Assembly: GCF_000384115.1 (NCBI RefSeq)
Contig: NZ_KB913029.1
Location: 3,695,057-3,759,056 of the forward strand
From: Sporichthya polymorpha DSM 43042
GTDB taxonomy: Bacteria; Actinomycetota; Actinomycetes; Sporichthyales; Sporichthyaceae
DNA length: 64,000 bases
Direction of reading: 5' to 3'
Under the pieces are notes generated by a model, which worked only from the letters and a program-made list of their open reading frames with translations, searched no databases and was not told where the DNA came from. Below are positions 50,787 through 59,586 of this stretch, piece by piece; the stretch's first letter is position 1; each line of letters opens with the position of its first letter. The position numbers were made by a program, and so were the translations under genes.

Positions 50787-51686
50787 TCAGAAGAGCGTGA
50801 GCACCGCAGCGGCGAGGTCGGCGGGGGCGTCCTCCTGGACGAAGTGGCCGGCGTTGGCGATCGTCGGGTGGTCGAGGCCGGTGGCGCCGGGGACGGCGCG
50901 GCGCAGGATCGGGCCCATCGCGCCGGTGATGGGGTCGCTGTCGGAGAACGCGGTCAGGAACGGGCGCTCCCACGCCGTCAGGACCTTCCACGCGGCGCGG
51001 TTGGCCTCCGATGCCGGGTCGTCGGGGCGGTAGGGCACGAGGCCCGGCATCGCCCGCGGACCGGCCTTGAAGCGCTCCTCCGGGAACGGCGCGTCGTAGG
51101 CGGCGCGGGCCTCGGGGGAGAGGCCGCGCACGCACCCGGCCGCGACGAACCGCCCGATGTCGAGCGACGGCGCCGACTGCACCGACTCACGGAACCGGTG
51201 CCAGACCGCCGGCATGTCCTGGTCGCCGGTCGGCAGGCCGGTGTTGGACGCGACGACCCGGGCGAACCGGTCGGGGTGCTCGGCGACGATGCGCAGCCCG
51301 ATCAGCCCACCCCAGTCCTGCCCGACCAGCGTCACGTCGCGCAGGTCGAGGACGTCGAACAGCAATGCGCGCGTCCACTCGACGTGACGGGCGTAGGTGT
51401 GGTCGGACACCGCGGCGGGCTTGTCCGATCGGCCGAACCCGACGAGGTCGACGGCGATCACTCGCAGGCCCGCGTCGACCAGCGGCGCGAACAACCCGCG
51501 GTAGAGGTAGGACCACGTCGGCTCGCCGTGCAGGAGCAGCACCGGGGGACCGGAGGCCGGGCCGGCCTCGACCCAGGCCATCCGCAACGCCTGCCCGTCC
51601 CCGGCGGGGACCTCCGCGTAGCGCGGTTCGTGGTCGAACCCGACCAGTCCGGCGAAGCACTCGTCCGGGGTGCGCAGCAGCTCCAT
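50787..51686 (-). CDS. Haloalkane dehalogenase-like alpha/beta hydrolase
   Basis: 299 residues from ATG at 51686. Alpha/beta hydrolase of haloalkane dehalogenase subfamily I. LLLHGEPTWSYLYR holds the oxyanion/halide Trp, VGQDWGGLIGLR the nucleophilic Asp, and NAGHFVQEDAP the catalytic His. Such enzymes replace halide by hydroxyl, but many close relatives act on other substrates, so dehalogenation is an inference. Divergent from the TetR operon across a 109-base promoter region. Confidence 0.85.
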   Translation of the reverse strand: MELLRTPDECFAGLVGFDHEPRYAEVPAGDGQALRMAWVEAGPASGPPVLLLHGEPTWSYLYRGLFAPLVDAGLRVIAVDLVGFGRSDKPAAVSDHTYARHVEWTRALLFDVLDLRDVTLVGQDWGGLIGLRIVAEHPDRFARVVASNTGLPTGDQDMPAVWHRFRESVQSAPSLDIGRFVAAGCVRGLSPEARAAYDAPFPEERFKAGPRAMPGLVPYRPDDPASEANRAAWKVLTAWERPFLTAFSDSDPITGAMGPILRRAVPGATGLDHPTIANAGHFVQEDAPADLAAAVLTLF

Positions 51687-51725
51687 ACGGGAATCGTTTC
51701 AGCGCAGCGTGGCCGGAACCAGCCC

Positions 51726-51775
51726 TTGACGGGGTCGTCCGCGGTTCGTAACGTCGAGTAAGTTACAAAATGTAA
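51726..51775 (+). promoter_or_regulatory. TetR operon promoter and operator
   Basis: TTGACG (51726-51731), a 17-base spacer and TAACGT (51749-51754) form a good promoter. Palindrome TTACAAAATGTAA (51763-51775), within a larger AGTAAGTTAC...GTAAGTTA repeat, lies at the transcription start, where TetR binding would block RNA polymerase. Confidence 0.75.
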
Positions 51776-51795
51776 GTTAGCCGGGAGGGAGGCCC

Positions 51796-52407
51796 GTGAC
51801 CCGTCGTCGGATGTCCGCCGCGGACCGTCGGGAGCAGCTGCTCGACGTGACGCTGGACGTCGTTCGCGCCGAGGGGTTCTACGCCGCCACCATCGACCGC
51901 GTCGCCCGCGAGGCCGGCGTGACGCGGACGCTGATCTACTCCCAGTTCGGTCATCTGCCCGGTCTCGTCTCCGCCCTCGTCGACCGCGAGACCGCGACCG
52001 CGATGCTCGGCCTGGCGGAGGCCCTCGCGCCGTTGCCCGACGACGCCGACTTCGTCGAGGTGGCCGAGGCGCTGCTGCGCGCGACCGTGGCCGCCGTCCA
52101 GCGCGCCCCGCGCAGCTGGGCGATCCTGCTCAACCCGCCCGAGGGCGGGCCACCCGAGCTCCACGAGCGCATCGCCGCCGGCCGCGCCCTGGCGCGCGCC
52201 CACGTGCAGGCGCTGCTGATCAGCCGACTGCCGGACGAGATCGCCGACCCCGAACTCGCCGCGCACATCCATCAGATGCTCGGCGAGGAACTGGTCCGCC
52301 TCCACGTGCGGGACCCCGAGCGCTACCCCCTGACCCGAATGGTCCGTCAGATCCGCGAGAGCGCCACCGGCACCTTCGCGGCGCACACGAGGAGGGCCCG
52401 CCGATGA
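51796..52407 (+). CDS. TetR family transcriptional regulator
   Basis: 203 residues from GTG at 51796. N-terminal HTH: REQLLDVTLDVVRAEGFYAATIDRVAREAGVTRTLIYSQF (key pieces ATIDRVAREAGVTRTLIYSQF around residues 30-50) is the TetR recognition motif; the C-terminal helices bind an unknown ligand. It overlaps the MpaB-like gene by four bases and is preceded by its own operator, so it represses its own operon and perhaps the divergent hydrolase gene. Confidence 0.92.
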   Translation: MTRRRMSAADRREQLLDVTLDVVRAEGFYAATIDRVAREAGVTRTLIYSQFGHLPGLVSALVDRETATAMLGLAEALAPLPDDADFVEVAEALLRATVAAVQRAPRSWAILLNPPEGGPPELHERIAAGRALARAHVQALLISRLPDEIADPELAAHIHQMLGEELVRLHVRDPERYPLTRMVRQIRESATGTFAAHTRRARR

Positions 52408-53264
52408 CGACCACCGAACCCCGCGCAGCGAAGTCCGAGGCGAAGGTCGGGGCCCCGCTCGGTCCCGGTTCGCTGACGTGGAAGTACCACGGCGACCGCC
52501 GCGGTCTCCTGTTTCTGTGGCGCACCGGCACGCTGCAGAACATGCACCCCGCGGTGAACTCCGCGTTGCAGCAGAAGTCGAACTTCTTCGACAACCCGTG
52601 GGACCGGCTGTTCCGGTCGATCCCGCCGATCCTCGGCGTCGTCTACGACGACCGGCCCGACGACACCGGCGCGCAGGTGCGCGACTTCCACCGCGAGATC
52701 AAGGGCGACGACGACGGGCACGGCCGCTGCTGGTCCGCGCTGAGCCCCGACACGTTCTGGTGGACCCACGTCACCTTCGTCGAGACCATTCTCGCGATCA
52801 ACGAGTTCTTCGGGACTCCGCTGACCGACGAGGAGAAGGACCAGTTGGTCAAGGAGGGCGTCACGTGGTGGCGCCGCTACGGCCTCTCCGAGCGCCCGGT
52901 GATCGACAACTGGGCCGACTTCGAGGCCTACTTCCACCACATGCTCGACCACGAGCTCGAGCACAACGCGACCACACGCTGGGCGGTGACCGCGGACCAG
53001 CAGTCCATCCCGGCGCCGCCCGGCATCCCCGGCCCGGTCTGGAAGGTCCTGGAGTGGCCGACGTCCCGGTTCAACCGCTGGCTCGGTGCCGGCCTGATGC
53101 CGCCGAAGGCCCGGGAGATCCTCGGCCTCGAGTGGCGGACCCGCGACCAGGTCGCGCTGCGGGTGATGGGCGAGGTCGTCCGCCGGACGTGGCCGCTGCT
53201 CCCGGCGAAGGTGCGCCTCAACCCCCGCGCATACGATGCGATCAAGCGGGCCGAGGCGGCCTGA
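52404..53264 (+). CDS. MpaB-like oxygenase (DUF2236)
   Basis: 286 residues; ATG overlaps the TetR stop. DUF2236/MpaB family proteins are haem-containing oxygenases; latex-clearing Lcp is a distant relative. RGLLFLWRTGTLQNMHPAVN, TFWWTHVTFVETILAINEFFG (conserved His near 118) and FHHMLDHELEHN match the family. The substrate is unknown, perhaps a hydrophobic compound the TetR protein senses. Next gene is 25 bases on. Confidence 0.85.
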   Translation: MTTTEPRAAKSEAKVGAPLGPGSLTWKYHGDRRGLLFLWRTGTLQNMHPAVNSALQQKSNFFDNPWDRLFRSIPPILGVVYDDRPDDTGAQVRDFHREIKGDDDGHGRCWSALSPDTFWWTHVTFVETILAINEFFGTPLTDEEKDQLVKEGVTWWRRYGLSERPVIDNWADFEAYFHHMLDHELEHNATTRWAVTADQQSIPAPPGIPGPVWKVLEWPTSRFNRWLGAGLMPPKAREILGLEWRTRDQVALRVMGEVVRRTWPLLPAKVRLNPRAYDAIKRAEAA

Positions 53265-53289
53265 TCGCACCGGAAGGCAGGACGGACGC

Positions 53290-53718
53290 ATGAGCGGCAA
53301 CGTGGCCATCGTCGAGCAGGCGATCGAGTGCCTCAACAACGGCGACCTCGACGGCTACATGTCGATGTACAGCCCCGACGCGCAGTTCGTCGGCTATCCC
53401 GCCGAGGTTCCCCCGAACTACGAGGGCGTCAAGGCGTTCTACGCCGACCTGCTCCGCGCCCTCGGCCAGCTCGAGGTCGAACCGATCGACCTCTTCGCCG
53501 CCGGTGAGCGCGTCGTCGCCCGGTTCACCCTCTCCGGTTTCCACAACGAGGAACTTCTCGGCGCGGCACCGACCAAGCACGGCGTCTCCGTCGAGGGCCT
53601 GACGATCCTGTACTTCGTCGACGGCAAGGTTCTGCACCGCGTGAACCGGATCGACGAGCTGTCGTTCCTCAACCAGATCGGCGTCATCCCAACCCCGGGC
53701 GCGACCAGCACCGGCTGA
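53290..53718 (+). CDS. NTF2-like/SnoaL-type protein
   Basis: 142 residues from ATG at 53290. Cone-shaped NTF2-like fold: NNGDLDGYMSMYSPDAQFVG, VKAFYADLLRALGQLEVEPI and HRVNRIDELSFLNQIGV are the SnoaL/steroid-isomerase-like pattern. Such proteins are enzymes or ligand carriers; no catalytic residue stands out. Part of the TetR-MpaB operon, suggesting a shared small-molecule pathway. Confidence 0.8.
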   Translation: MSGNVAIVEQAIECLNNGDLDGYMSMYSPDAQFVGYPAEVPPNYEGVKAFYADLLRALGQLEVEPIDLFAAGERVVARFTLSGFHNEELLGAAPTKHGVSVEGLTILYFVDGKVLHRVNRIDELSFLNQIGVIPTPGATSTG

Positions 53719-53739
53719 ACCCGGGTCACGCCGGCGCGG

Positions 53740-54855
53740 TCAGCCCAGGGAGTCGAGCGCCTGCTCCAGGTCGGCCCACAGGTCCTCGGCGTCCTCGACA
53801 CCGGTGGAGAGGCGGACCAGCCCCTCCGGGATCGACGGCGACTCACCGGCCCAGCGCCGGCGGCGTTCGAGCGTCGACTCCACCGCACCGAGGCTGGTCG
53901 CGTTCACCCAGAGCTTCGTTGCGGCGCAGAACGCCTCGGCGGTCGGGCCGTCGGCGAACTCGACGGACAGGATCGCGCCGAAGGTGCGCATCTGCGCGGC
54001 CGCGCGGGCGTGGCCGGGATCGTCGGGCAGCCCGGGGTAGCGGACGCGCTTGCACGCGGGGTGGGCCGCGAGCCGCGGCGCGAGAACCGCCGCGTTGGCC
54101 GCCGCGCGTTCCAGGCGCAGGTGCAGGGTGCGCATGCCGCGCAGCGCGAGCCACGTCTCGAGGACGCCGGCCGCGGTGCCGGAGAGTCGGCGGTGCTCCT
54201 TCATCCGGTCGCGCAGACCGGCGTCGGTGCACACGACCGCGCCGACGACGGCGTCGCTGTGCCCGGCGAGGAACTTCGTCGCGGAGTGCATGACCACGTC
54301 GGCGCCGAGCGCGAGCGGGTTCTGCCCGAACGGCGTCGCGAACGTGTTGTCGACGGCGACCAGCGCGCCGGCGGCGCGGCCGGCCGCGCACACCGCGGGC
54401 AGGTCGGCGACCTCGAGGGCCGGGTTGGTCGGCGACTCGATCAGCACCAGGTCCGCGCCGTCGCAGGCCGCGACGACCTGGTCGGTGTCGGCGACGTCGA
54501 CCTGGCGCAGCGTCAGGCCGGTGCGGCCCTCCGCGACGCCCAGCTGCCCGAGCGTCCCGAGGTACGCGTGGCGCGGCACGACGACGACCGCATCGGCCGG
54601 CACGAGGCTCACGATCGCGCCGGCGGCGGCCAGCCCCGACGGGAACACGAGTCCGAGTCCGCCCTCGAGCGCGCCGATCGCGGTCTCGAACGCCGACCAC
54701 GTCGGGTTGCCGTGCCGGCCGTACTCGATGTCGCCGCCGGCGTGGAAGACCGATGCCTGCACCAGCGGCTGGTTGAGCGGAGCGTCCGGGGTGCGGTCCG
54801 GTCGGCCCGCGACGACGGCGAGCGTCTCGCGCGAGAGCTCCTGCGGCCCCGGCAT
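53740..54855 (-). CDS. Cystathionine gamma-lyase/synthase-type PLP enzyme
   Basis: 371 residues from ATG at 54855. Cys/Met metabolism PLP family. PLP lysine in MHSATKFLAGHSDAVVG, VDNTFATPFGQNPL, ESPTNPALEV and YGRHGNPTWSAFETAIGALE are diagnostic. Reaction (gamma-lyase, beta-lyase or gamma-synthase) cannot be told from the sequence. It shares one base with the preceding IclR gene (TGATG), so they form an operon on the minus strand. Confidence 0.9.
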   Translation of the reverse strand: MPGPQELSRETLAVVAGRPDRTPDAPLNQPLVQASVFHAGGDIEYGRHGNPTWSAFETAIGALEGGLGLVFPSGLAAAGAIVSLVPADAVVVVPRHAYLGTLGQLGVAEGRTGLTLRQVDVADTDQVVAACDGADLVLIESPTNPALEVADLPAVCAAGRAAGALVAVDNTFATPFGQNPLALGADVVMHSATKFLAGHSDAVVGAVVCTDAGLRDRMKEHRRLSGTAAGVLETWLALRGMRTLHLRLERAAANAAVLAPRLAAHPACKRVRYPGLPDDPGHARAAAQMRTFGAILSVEFADGPTAEAFCAATKLWVNATSLGAVESTLERRRRWAGESPSIPEGLVRLSTGVEDAEDLWADLEQALDSLG

Positions 54856-55682
54856 CAGCGGCCCCCGGTTCGGCCCGGCCGCGCGGGTCGACGACCGACG
54901 GGACGAGTGGGCGTGCGTTCCGGGGCGGGGGAGAGGTCGCCGCCCGCCGCGCGGCGCAGCACCTCGCTGAGTTTCTCGGCCGCGGCGGTGACGGCGGCGG
55001 CGTGCAGCCGCCCGGGCTGCCGGCTCAACCGGTCGATCGGGCCCGACACCGAAACGGCGGCGACGACGCGGTTGTTCGGACCGCGCACGGGCGCGGACAC
55101 CGACGCGACGCCGGCCTCGCGCTCGGAGACACTCTGCGCCCAACCGCGGCGGCGCACCGCGGCGAGTGTCGTGGCCTCGAAGCGCGCGCCCTGCAGTCCG
55201 CGGTGCAGACGCTCGGGCTCCTCCCACGCGAGCAGCACCTGCGCGGCGGAGCCGGCGGTCATCGGCAGCGACTCCCCGACGGGCACGGTGTCGCGCAGAC
55301 CGGACAGGCGCTCTGCCGCCGCGACGCAGATGCGGTGGTCGCCCTGGCGCCGGTAGAGCTGCGCGCTCTCCCCGGTGATGTCGCGCAGGTGCGCGAGCAC
55401 CGCGGGCGCCGCGGCCAGCAGACGGTCCTCACCCGCCGCGGCGGCGAGCTCACCGAGCCGCGGACCAAGGACGAACCGGCCCTGCATGTCCCGCGACAGC
55501 AACCGGTGATGCTCGAGCGCGACGGCCAGCCGGTGCGCGGTCGGACGGGCAAGCCCGGTCGCGGCCACCAGCGAGGCGAGCGTGGCCGGCCCGGCCTCCA
55601 GGGCGTTCAGGACGGCCGCGGCCTTGTCCAGCACGCCAACTCCGCTGGCATCGACCAAACCGGGTGAGCTATCGTTGTCCAT
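54855..55682 (-). CDS. IclR family regulator opposite leuCD
   Basis: 275 residues from ATG at 55682. N-terminal winged helix (VLNALEAGPATLASLVAATGLARPTAHRLAVALEHHRLL; pieces LASLVAATGLARPTAHRLA) and a C-terminal IclR effector domain (RDITGESAQLYRRQGDHRICV, ASVSAPVRGPNNRVVAAVSVSGP in pieces). It is divergent from leuC, the position of LtbR/NdnR-type leucine and tryptophan regulators of actinobacteria; leuCD repression is therefore the first guess. The C-terminal tail is Arg/Pro-rich and extra. Confidence 0.9.
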   Translation of the reverse strand: MDNDSSPGLVDASGVGVLDKAAAVLNALEAGPATLASLVAATGLARPTAHRLAVALEHHRLLSRDMQGRFVLGPRLGELAAAAGEDRLLAAAPAVLAHLRDITGESAQLYRRQGDHRICVAAAERLSGLRDTVPVGESLPMTAGSAAQVLLAWEEPERLHRGLQGARFEATTLAAVRRRGWAQSVSEREAGVASVSAPVRGPNNRVVAAVSVSGPIDRLSRQPGRLHAAAVTAAAEKLSEVLRRAAGGDLSPAPERTPTRPVGRRPARPGRTGGR

Positions 55683-55701
55683 GGATTGATATTGCCGTCT
55701 C

Positions 55702-55715
55702 GCATTCTGAGATGC
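55702..55715. promoter_or_regulatory. Candidate operator between IclR gene and leuC
   Basis: GCAT-N6-ATGC inverted repeat in the AT-rich centre of the 100-base divergent gap. Position fits a repressor site; only one copy is seen. Confidence 0.45.
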
Positions 55716-55782
55716 AAATTTCCCGGCCCGTCGGTGGGGAAGCCTCTCGGGACGTGACCGGCACGCTGCGGAGGAGGACCGG

Positions 55783-57192
55783 ATGGGGCGCACCCTCGCC
55801 GAGAAGATCTGGGACGCGCACGTCGTACGTCGTGCGGACAACGAGCCCGATCTGTTGTACATCGACCTGCACCTGGTCCACGAGGTGACCAGCCCGCAGG
55901 CCTTCGACGGTCTCCGGGCTGCCGGCCGTCCGGTCCGTCGACCGGACCTCACCCTGGCGACCGAGGACCACAACACCCCGACGCTCGACATCGACAAGCC
56001 GATCGCCGACCCGGTGTCGCGCGCCCAGATCGAGGCGCTGCGTCGCAACGCCGCCGAGTTCGGCGTACGCATCCACTCGCTCGGCGACATCGACCAGGGC
56101 ATCGTCCACGTCGTCGGCCCGCAGCTGGGCATTACCCAGCCCGGCATGACGATCGTGTGCGGCGACTCGCACACCTCGACGCACGGTGCCTTCGGTGCCC
56201 TCGCCTTCGGTATCGGCACCAGCCAGGTCGAGCACGTGCTCGCGACGCAGACGCTGCCCCTCGACCGGCCGAAGACGATGTCGGTCACCGTGAACGGGAC
56301 GCTGCCCGCCGGCGTGACGGCAAAGGACATCATCCTCGCGGTCATCGCCGAGATCGGCACCGGCGGCGGGCAGGGCTACGTCATCGAGTACCGCGGCGAG
56401 GCGATCCGCAACCTGTCGATGGAAGGCCGCCTGACGGTCTGCAACATGTCGATCGAGGCGGGCGCGCGTGCCGGTCTCGTCGCGCCGGACGACGTCACCT
56501 TCGAGTACGTGAAGGGTCGGCCGCACGCGCCGTCCGGTGCGGAGTGGGACGCCGCCGTCGCCGCCTGGCGCGAGCTCTACACCGACGACGACGCGACCTT
56601 CGACAAGGAGGTCGTGCTCGACGCCTCGACGCTGACCCCGTTCGTGACGTGGGGCACCAACCCGGGCCAGGGCGCACCGCTCGGCTCGAACGTGCCCGAC
56701 CCGGCGAGCTTCGCCGACCCGAGCGAGCGCACCGCCGCGGAGCGGGCGCTGGAGTACATGGGACTCACCGCGGGTCAGCCGCTGCGCGACATCTCGGTCG
56801 ACACCGTGTTCCTCGGGTCGTGCACCAACGGCCGCATCGAGGACCTGCGCGCCGCCGCCGACGTGATCAAGGGTCACAAGGTCGCCGACGGCGTCCGCAT
56901 GCTCGTCGTGCCCGGCTCGGCGCGGGTGCGATTGCAGGCGGAGTCCGAGGGACTCGACACGATCTTCAAGGAGGCCGGTGCCGAGTGGCGCTTCGCCGGC
57001 TGCTCGATGTGCCTCGGCATGAACCCCGACACGTTGTCGCCGGGGGAGCGGAGCGCGTCCACGTCCAACCGGAACTTCGAGGGCCGGCAGGGCAAGGGCG
57101 GTCGTACGCACCTGGTCTCGCCGCTCGTGGCCGCGGCCACCGCGGTCACCGGCCACCTGTCGTCCCCGGCCGACCTGGCCGCCGCGAAGTAG
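55783..57192 (+). CDS. leuC: 3-isopropylmalate dehydratase, large subunit
   Basis: 469 residues from ATG at 55783 with GAGGAGG upstream. Aconitase-type enzyme of leucine (and citramalate) pathways. [4Fe-4S] ligands appear in [12 protein letters not shown] and [39 protein letters not shown] and [15 protein letters not shown] (the last atypical with R) are family motifs. leuD follows after 12 bases. Confidence 0.97.
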   Translation: MGRTLAEKIWDAHVVRRADNEPDLLYIDLHLVHEVTSPQAFDGLRAAGRPVRRPDLTLATEDHNTPTLDIDKPIADPVSRAQIEALRRNAAEFGVRIHSLGDIDQGIVHVVGPQLGITQPGMTIVCGDSHTSTHGAFGALAFGIGTSQVEHVLATQTLPLDRPKTMSVTVNGTLPAGVTAKDIILAVIAEIGTGGGQGYVIEYRGEAIRNLSMEGRLTVCNMSIEAGARAGLVAPDDVTFEYVKGRPHAPSGAEWDAAVAAWRELYTDDDATFDKEVVLDASTLTPFVTWGTNPGQGAPLGSNVPDPASFADPSERTAAERALEYMGLTAGQPLRDISVDTVFLGSCTNGRIEDLRAAADVIKGHKVADGVRMLVVPGSARVRLQAESEGLDTIFKEAGAEWRFAGCSMCLGMNPDTLSPGERSASTSNRNFEGRQGKGGRTHLVSPLVAAATAVTGHLSSPADLAAAK

Positions 57193-57204
57193 GGAGATCG
57201 CCCG

Positions 57205-57816
57205 ATGGAAGCCTTCACCACCCACACCGGCCGGATGATCCCGCTGCGGCGCAGCAACGTCGACACCGACCAGATCATCCCCGCCGTCTACCTCAAGCGG
57301 ATCACGCGCGACGGTTTCGAGGACGGGCTCTTCGCCGAGTGGCGCAAGGACCCCGAGTTCGTCCTCAACGCGCCCGAGCGCGCGGGCGCGACGGTGCTCG
57401 TCGCCGGCCCCGACTTCGGCACCGGTTCCTCCCGCGAGCACGCGGTCTGGGCACTGCAGAACTACGGCTTCCGGGTCGTCATCTCGTCGCGCTTCGCCGA
57501 CATCTTCCGCGGCAACTCGCTCAAGGGTGGTCTGCTCACCGTTCAGCTGCCGCAGGACGTCGTCGACCGGCTCTGGGAGGCGACCGAAACTGACGCCTCG
57601 ACCACCGTCACCGTCGACCTCCAGACCCGCACCGTGACGTGTGGCGACCTGTCCGTCGGGTTCGAGATCGACGACTACACGAGGTGGCGTCTGCTCGAGG
57701 GACTTGATGACATTGGTCTCACGTTGCGCCACGAGGGGGATGTCGCCGCATTCGAGACGAAACGGCCTCCGTACCTCCCGAAGACGTTGCCGATCCCGTC
57801 CTCGCTCTCGTCGTAG
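57205..57816 (+). CDS. leuD: 3-isopropylmalate dehydratase, small subunit
   Basis: 203 residues from ATG at 57205. Swivelling domain of the LeuCD heterodimer. [19 protein letters not shown] and [20 protein letters not shown] are decisive. Length matches the family. The transcript is probably ended or protected by the 57839-57877 hairpin. Confidence 0.97.
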   Translation: MEAFTTHTGRMIPLRRSNVDTDQIIPAVYLKRITRDGFEDGLFAEWRKDPEFVLNAPERAGATVLVAGPDFGTGSSREHAVWALQNYGFRVVISSRFADIFRGNSLKGGLLTVQLPQDVVDRLWEATETDASTTVTVDLQTRTVTCGDLSVGFEIDDYTRWRLLEGLDDIGLTLRHEGDVAAFETKRPPYLPKTLPIPSSLSS

Positions 57817-57838
57817 GCCTCTTCGCACCACCTGTAGA

Positions 57839-57877
57839 AGCCCTCAATTCCCTTGGAAAACAAGGGAATTGAGGGCT
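57839..57877. terminator. 17-bp hairpin after leuD
   Basis: Perfect inverted repeat AGCCCTCAATTCCCTTG (57839-57855) and its complement (57861-57877) with loop GAAAA. Unusually AT-containing for this genome and without a U run, so it may be a terminator or a regulatory/protection element. No other gene in 57817-58086. Confidence 0.65.
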
Positions 57878-58006
57878 CCGTCGTTGAGGCGATCTTCGAC
57901 GTCGGCCGGGGCGAAAGGGCGCGCTCGCGATGCAAAGACGTCCCTGCACTACCTCACGCCGAGGGAAAACTCCTTGCGACACAACGATGTTTCAAACGCC
58001 AGGTGA

Positions 58007-58035
58007 TTGTTTACATCGCCCTATAGCTCTAACTT
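58007..58035 (+). promoter_or_regulatory. Probable promoter of HU gene
   Basis: TTGTTT (58007-58012), a 17-base spacer and TAACTT (58030-58035). The GGAGGG site at about 58076 then serves the ATG at 58087. Confidence 0.55.
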
Positions 58036-58086
58036 TCCCGTTGAGCCGGGCCTAGTGGTGCCCGTATCCGGCGTCGGAGGGACGCA

Positions 58087-58779
58087 ATGAACAAGACGCA
58101 GCTGATCGATGAGCTGGCTACCAGATTCAGTGGCAACAAGAAGGCGGCTTCGCAGGCTCTCGACGCCGTCGTCGACACCATCACCCGCGCGGTTGCCCGT
58201 GGCGAGAAGGTCGGCATCACCGGGTTCGGTGTGTTCGAGAAGGTCGAGCGTCCCGCTCGAATTGCTCGTAACCCAGCCACCGGTGCTCAGGTGAAGGTGA
58301 AGAAGACCAGTGTTCCGCGCTTCAAGGCGGGCACGGGCTTCAAGGACGTCGTCAGTGGGGCGAAGAAGCTTCCTGCTGTCACCGTGACCGCCATCGAGTC
58401 GGTGGGTGAGACCGCCCGCCCGACCGTGAAGCGCGTTGCGGCTGCGGTTGCGAAGAAGTCGCCCGCCAAGAAGACCGTGACGAAGAAGGCCGCGGCGAAG
58501 AAGGCTGCCCCGGCGAAGAAGGCTGCGGCCAAGAAGGCCCCGGCCAAGAAGGCGGCGGCCAAGAAGGCCCCGGCGAAGAAGGCTGCGGCGAAGAAGGCTC
58601 CCGCCAAGAAGGCTGCGGCGAAGAAGGCCCCGGCGAAGAAGGCTGCGGCGAAGAAGGCTCCCGCCAAGAAGGCTGCGGCGAAGAAGGCCCCGGCCAAGAA
58701 GGCTGCGGCGAAGAAGGCTCCCGCCAAGAAGGCTGCGGCGAAGAAGGCTCCGGCCAAGCGCGCTGCGAAGAAGGCCTGA
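58087..58779 (+). CDS. hupB: Nucleoid protein HU with long Lys/Ala/Pro-rich tail (HupB type)
   Basis: 230 residues from ATG at 58087. First 95 residues are a DNA-binding HU fold ([53 protein letters not shown]). The remaining 130 are repeats of [20 protein letters not shown], the histone-H1-like tail of actinobacterial HupB. The DNA encodes an exact 60-base tandem repeat (58561-58620, 58621-58680; third copy at 58681-58740 with one difference), so repeat number probably varies. It compacts DNA and sits at the conserved hupB place after leuD. RBS GGAGGG. Confidence 0.96.
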   Translation: MNKTQLIDELATRFSGNKKAASQALDAVVDTITRAVARGEKVGITGFGVFEKVERPARIARNPATGAQVKVKKTSVPRFKAGTGFKDVVSGAKKLPAVTVTAIESVGETARPTVKRVAAAVAKKSPAKKTVTKKAAAKKAAPAKKAAAKKAPAKKAAAKKAPAKKAAAKKAPAKKAAAKKAPAKKAAAKKAPAKKAAAKKAPAKKAAAKKAPAKKAAAKKAPAKRAAKKA

Positions 58780-58791
58780 CACCAGCACGTC

Positions 58792-58829
58792 CACGACGCC
58801 GCCCGGTCGCTCGACCGGGCGGCGTCGTG
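58792..58829 (+). terminator. Hairpin terminator after HU gene
   Basis: Perfect 18-bp stem CACGACGCCGCCCGGTCG (58792-58809) and its complement (58812-58829); no U run. It lies between the convergent HU and cofC genes. Confidence 0.85.
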
Positions 58830-58834
58830 CTGTG

Positions 58835-58870
58835 TGCGCAGGTCAGTGCGCAGGTCAGCGCGCAGGTCAG
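58835..58870. repeat. Triple 12-bp tandem repeat
   Basis: TGCGCAGGTCAG at 58835-58846 and 58847-58858, CGCGCAGGTCAG at 58859-58870. The last copy holds the stop codon of cofC. Confidence 0.8.
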
Positions 58871-59523
58871 AGGCGGTCGAGCGTGCGCCGCGTGTACTCG
58901 CCGACCCCGAGCGCAAGTGCCTCGGTGAGGTCGGCCGGGGTGTCGACGTCGCGCCGCACCGAGGGCAGGTCGTCGGCACGAATCGCCGCGGCGCCGGCAG
59001 CGATATGCGCCTGCAGCGAGTCCGCTCCGAATAGCGGCGTGAATTCCCCGGCGGCGACGAGATAGGCCGTCGTTCCCGTTCCCACGGCATCCGCGACAAC
59101 GCCCCGGCCGACTTTCTCGGCTCGTTGCAAAGCGGTCGCGAGTTCGGTCGATTTCAGTGCCGGCAGGTCCGCCGAGAGCGCGCCGATCGCACATCCGGGA
59201 TGCCGGCTCGAGGCGTACTCGGCGCCGTGTCGCAATGCCGGATTGAGGCCCGCGTCGGGGGCGTCGGGAACCACCGCGGCACCGAGTTCGGTGACCAGTG
59301 CGGCCGCGGTGGGGTCGTCGGTGACGACGACGAGCTCGACCACCGACGGGGTCCGCAGCGCCGCCGCAACGGTGTCCGCGGCGAACGCGAGGGCGAGTGC
59401 CGAGCGGTGCGACGCGTCCGTGCTCAGTCGCGACTTCGCGAGGTGCAGCAGCTTCACCGGGACGACCAGGCACCACCCGGCGTCGCTCTCGCCGTCCCGC
59501 GCCTGCTCTCCCGTCGTGCTCAC
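58867..59523 (-). CDS. cofC: 2-phospho-L-lactate (or PEP) guanylyltransferase CofC/FbiD
   Basis: 218 residues from GTG at 59523. Nucleotidyltransferase of the coenzyme F420 pathway; in actinobacteria the substrate is probably phosphoenolpyruvate. VVPVKLLHLAKSRLS, VVVTDDPTAAAL, PDAGLNPALRHGAEYA and IGALSADLPALKSTEL match the CofC fold with its metal Asp. Same position as Rv2983 between hupB and ddlA. Stop lies in the third 12-bp repeat. Confidence 0.93.
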   Translation of the reverse strand: MSTTGEQARDGESDAGWCLVVPVKLLHLAKSRLSTDASHRSALALAFAADTVAAALRTPSVVELVVVTDDPTAAALVTELGAAVVPDAPDAGLNPALRHGAEYASSRHPGCAIGALSADLPALKSTELATALQRAEKVGRGVVADAVGTGTTAYLVAAGEFTPLFGADSLQAHIAAGAAAIRADDLPSVRRDVDTPADLTEALALGVGEYTRRTLDRL

Positions 59524-59586
59524 CGGCCGATCCTGTCAAGGCCGGGAGAGTTCGCGACGAGCAGGTCCGCGCGCGAGGATGGAGAC

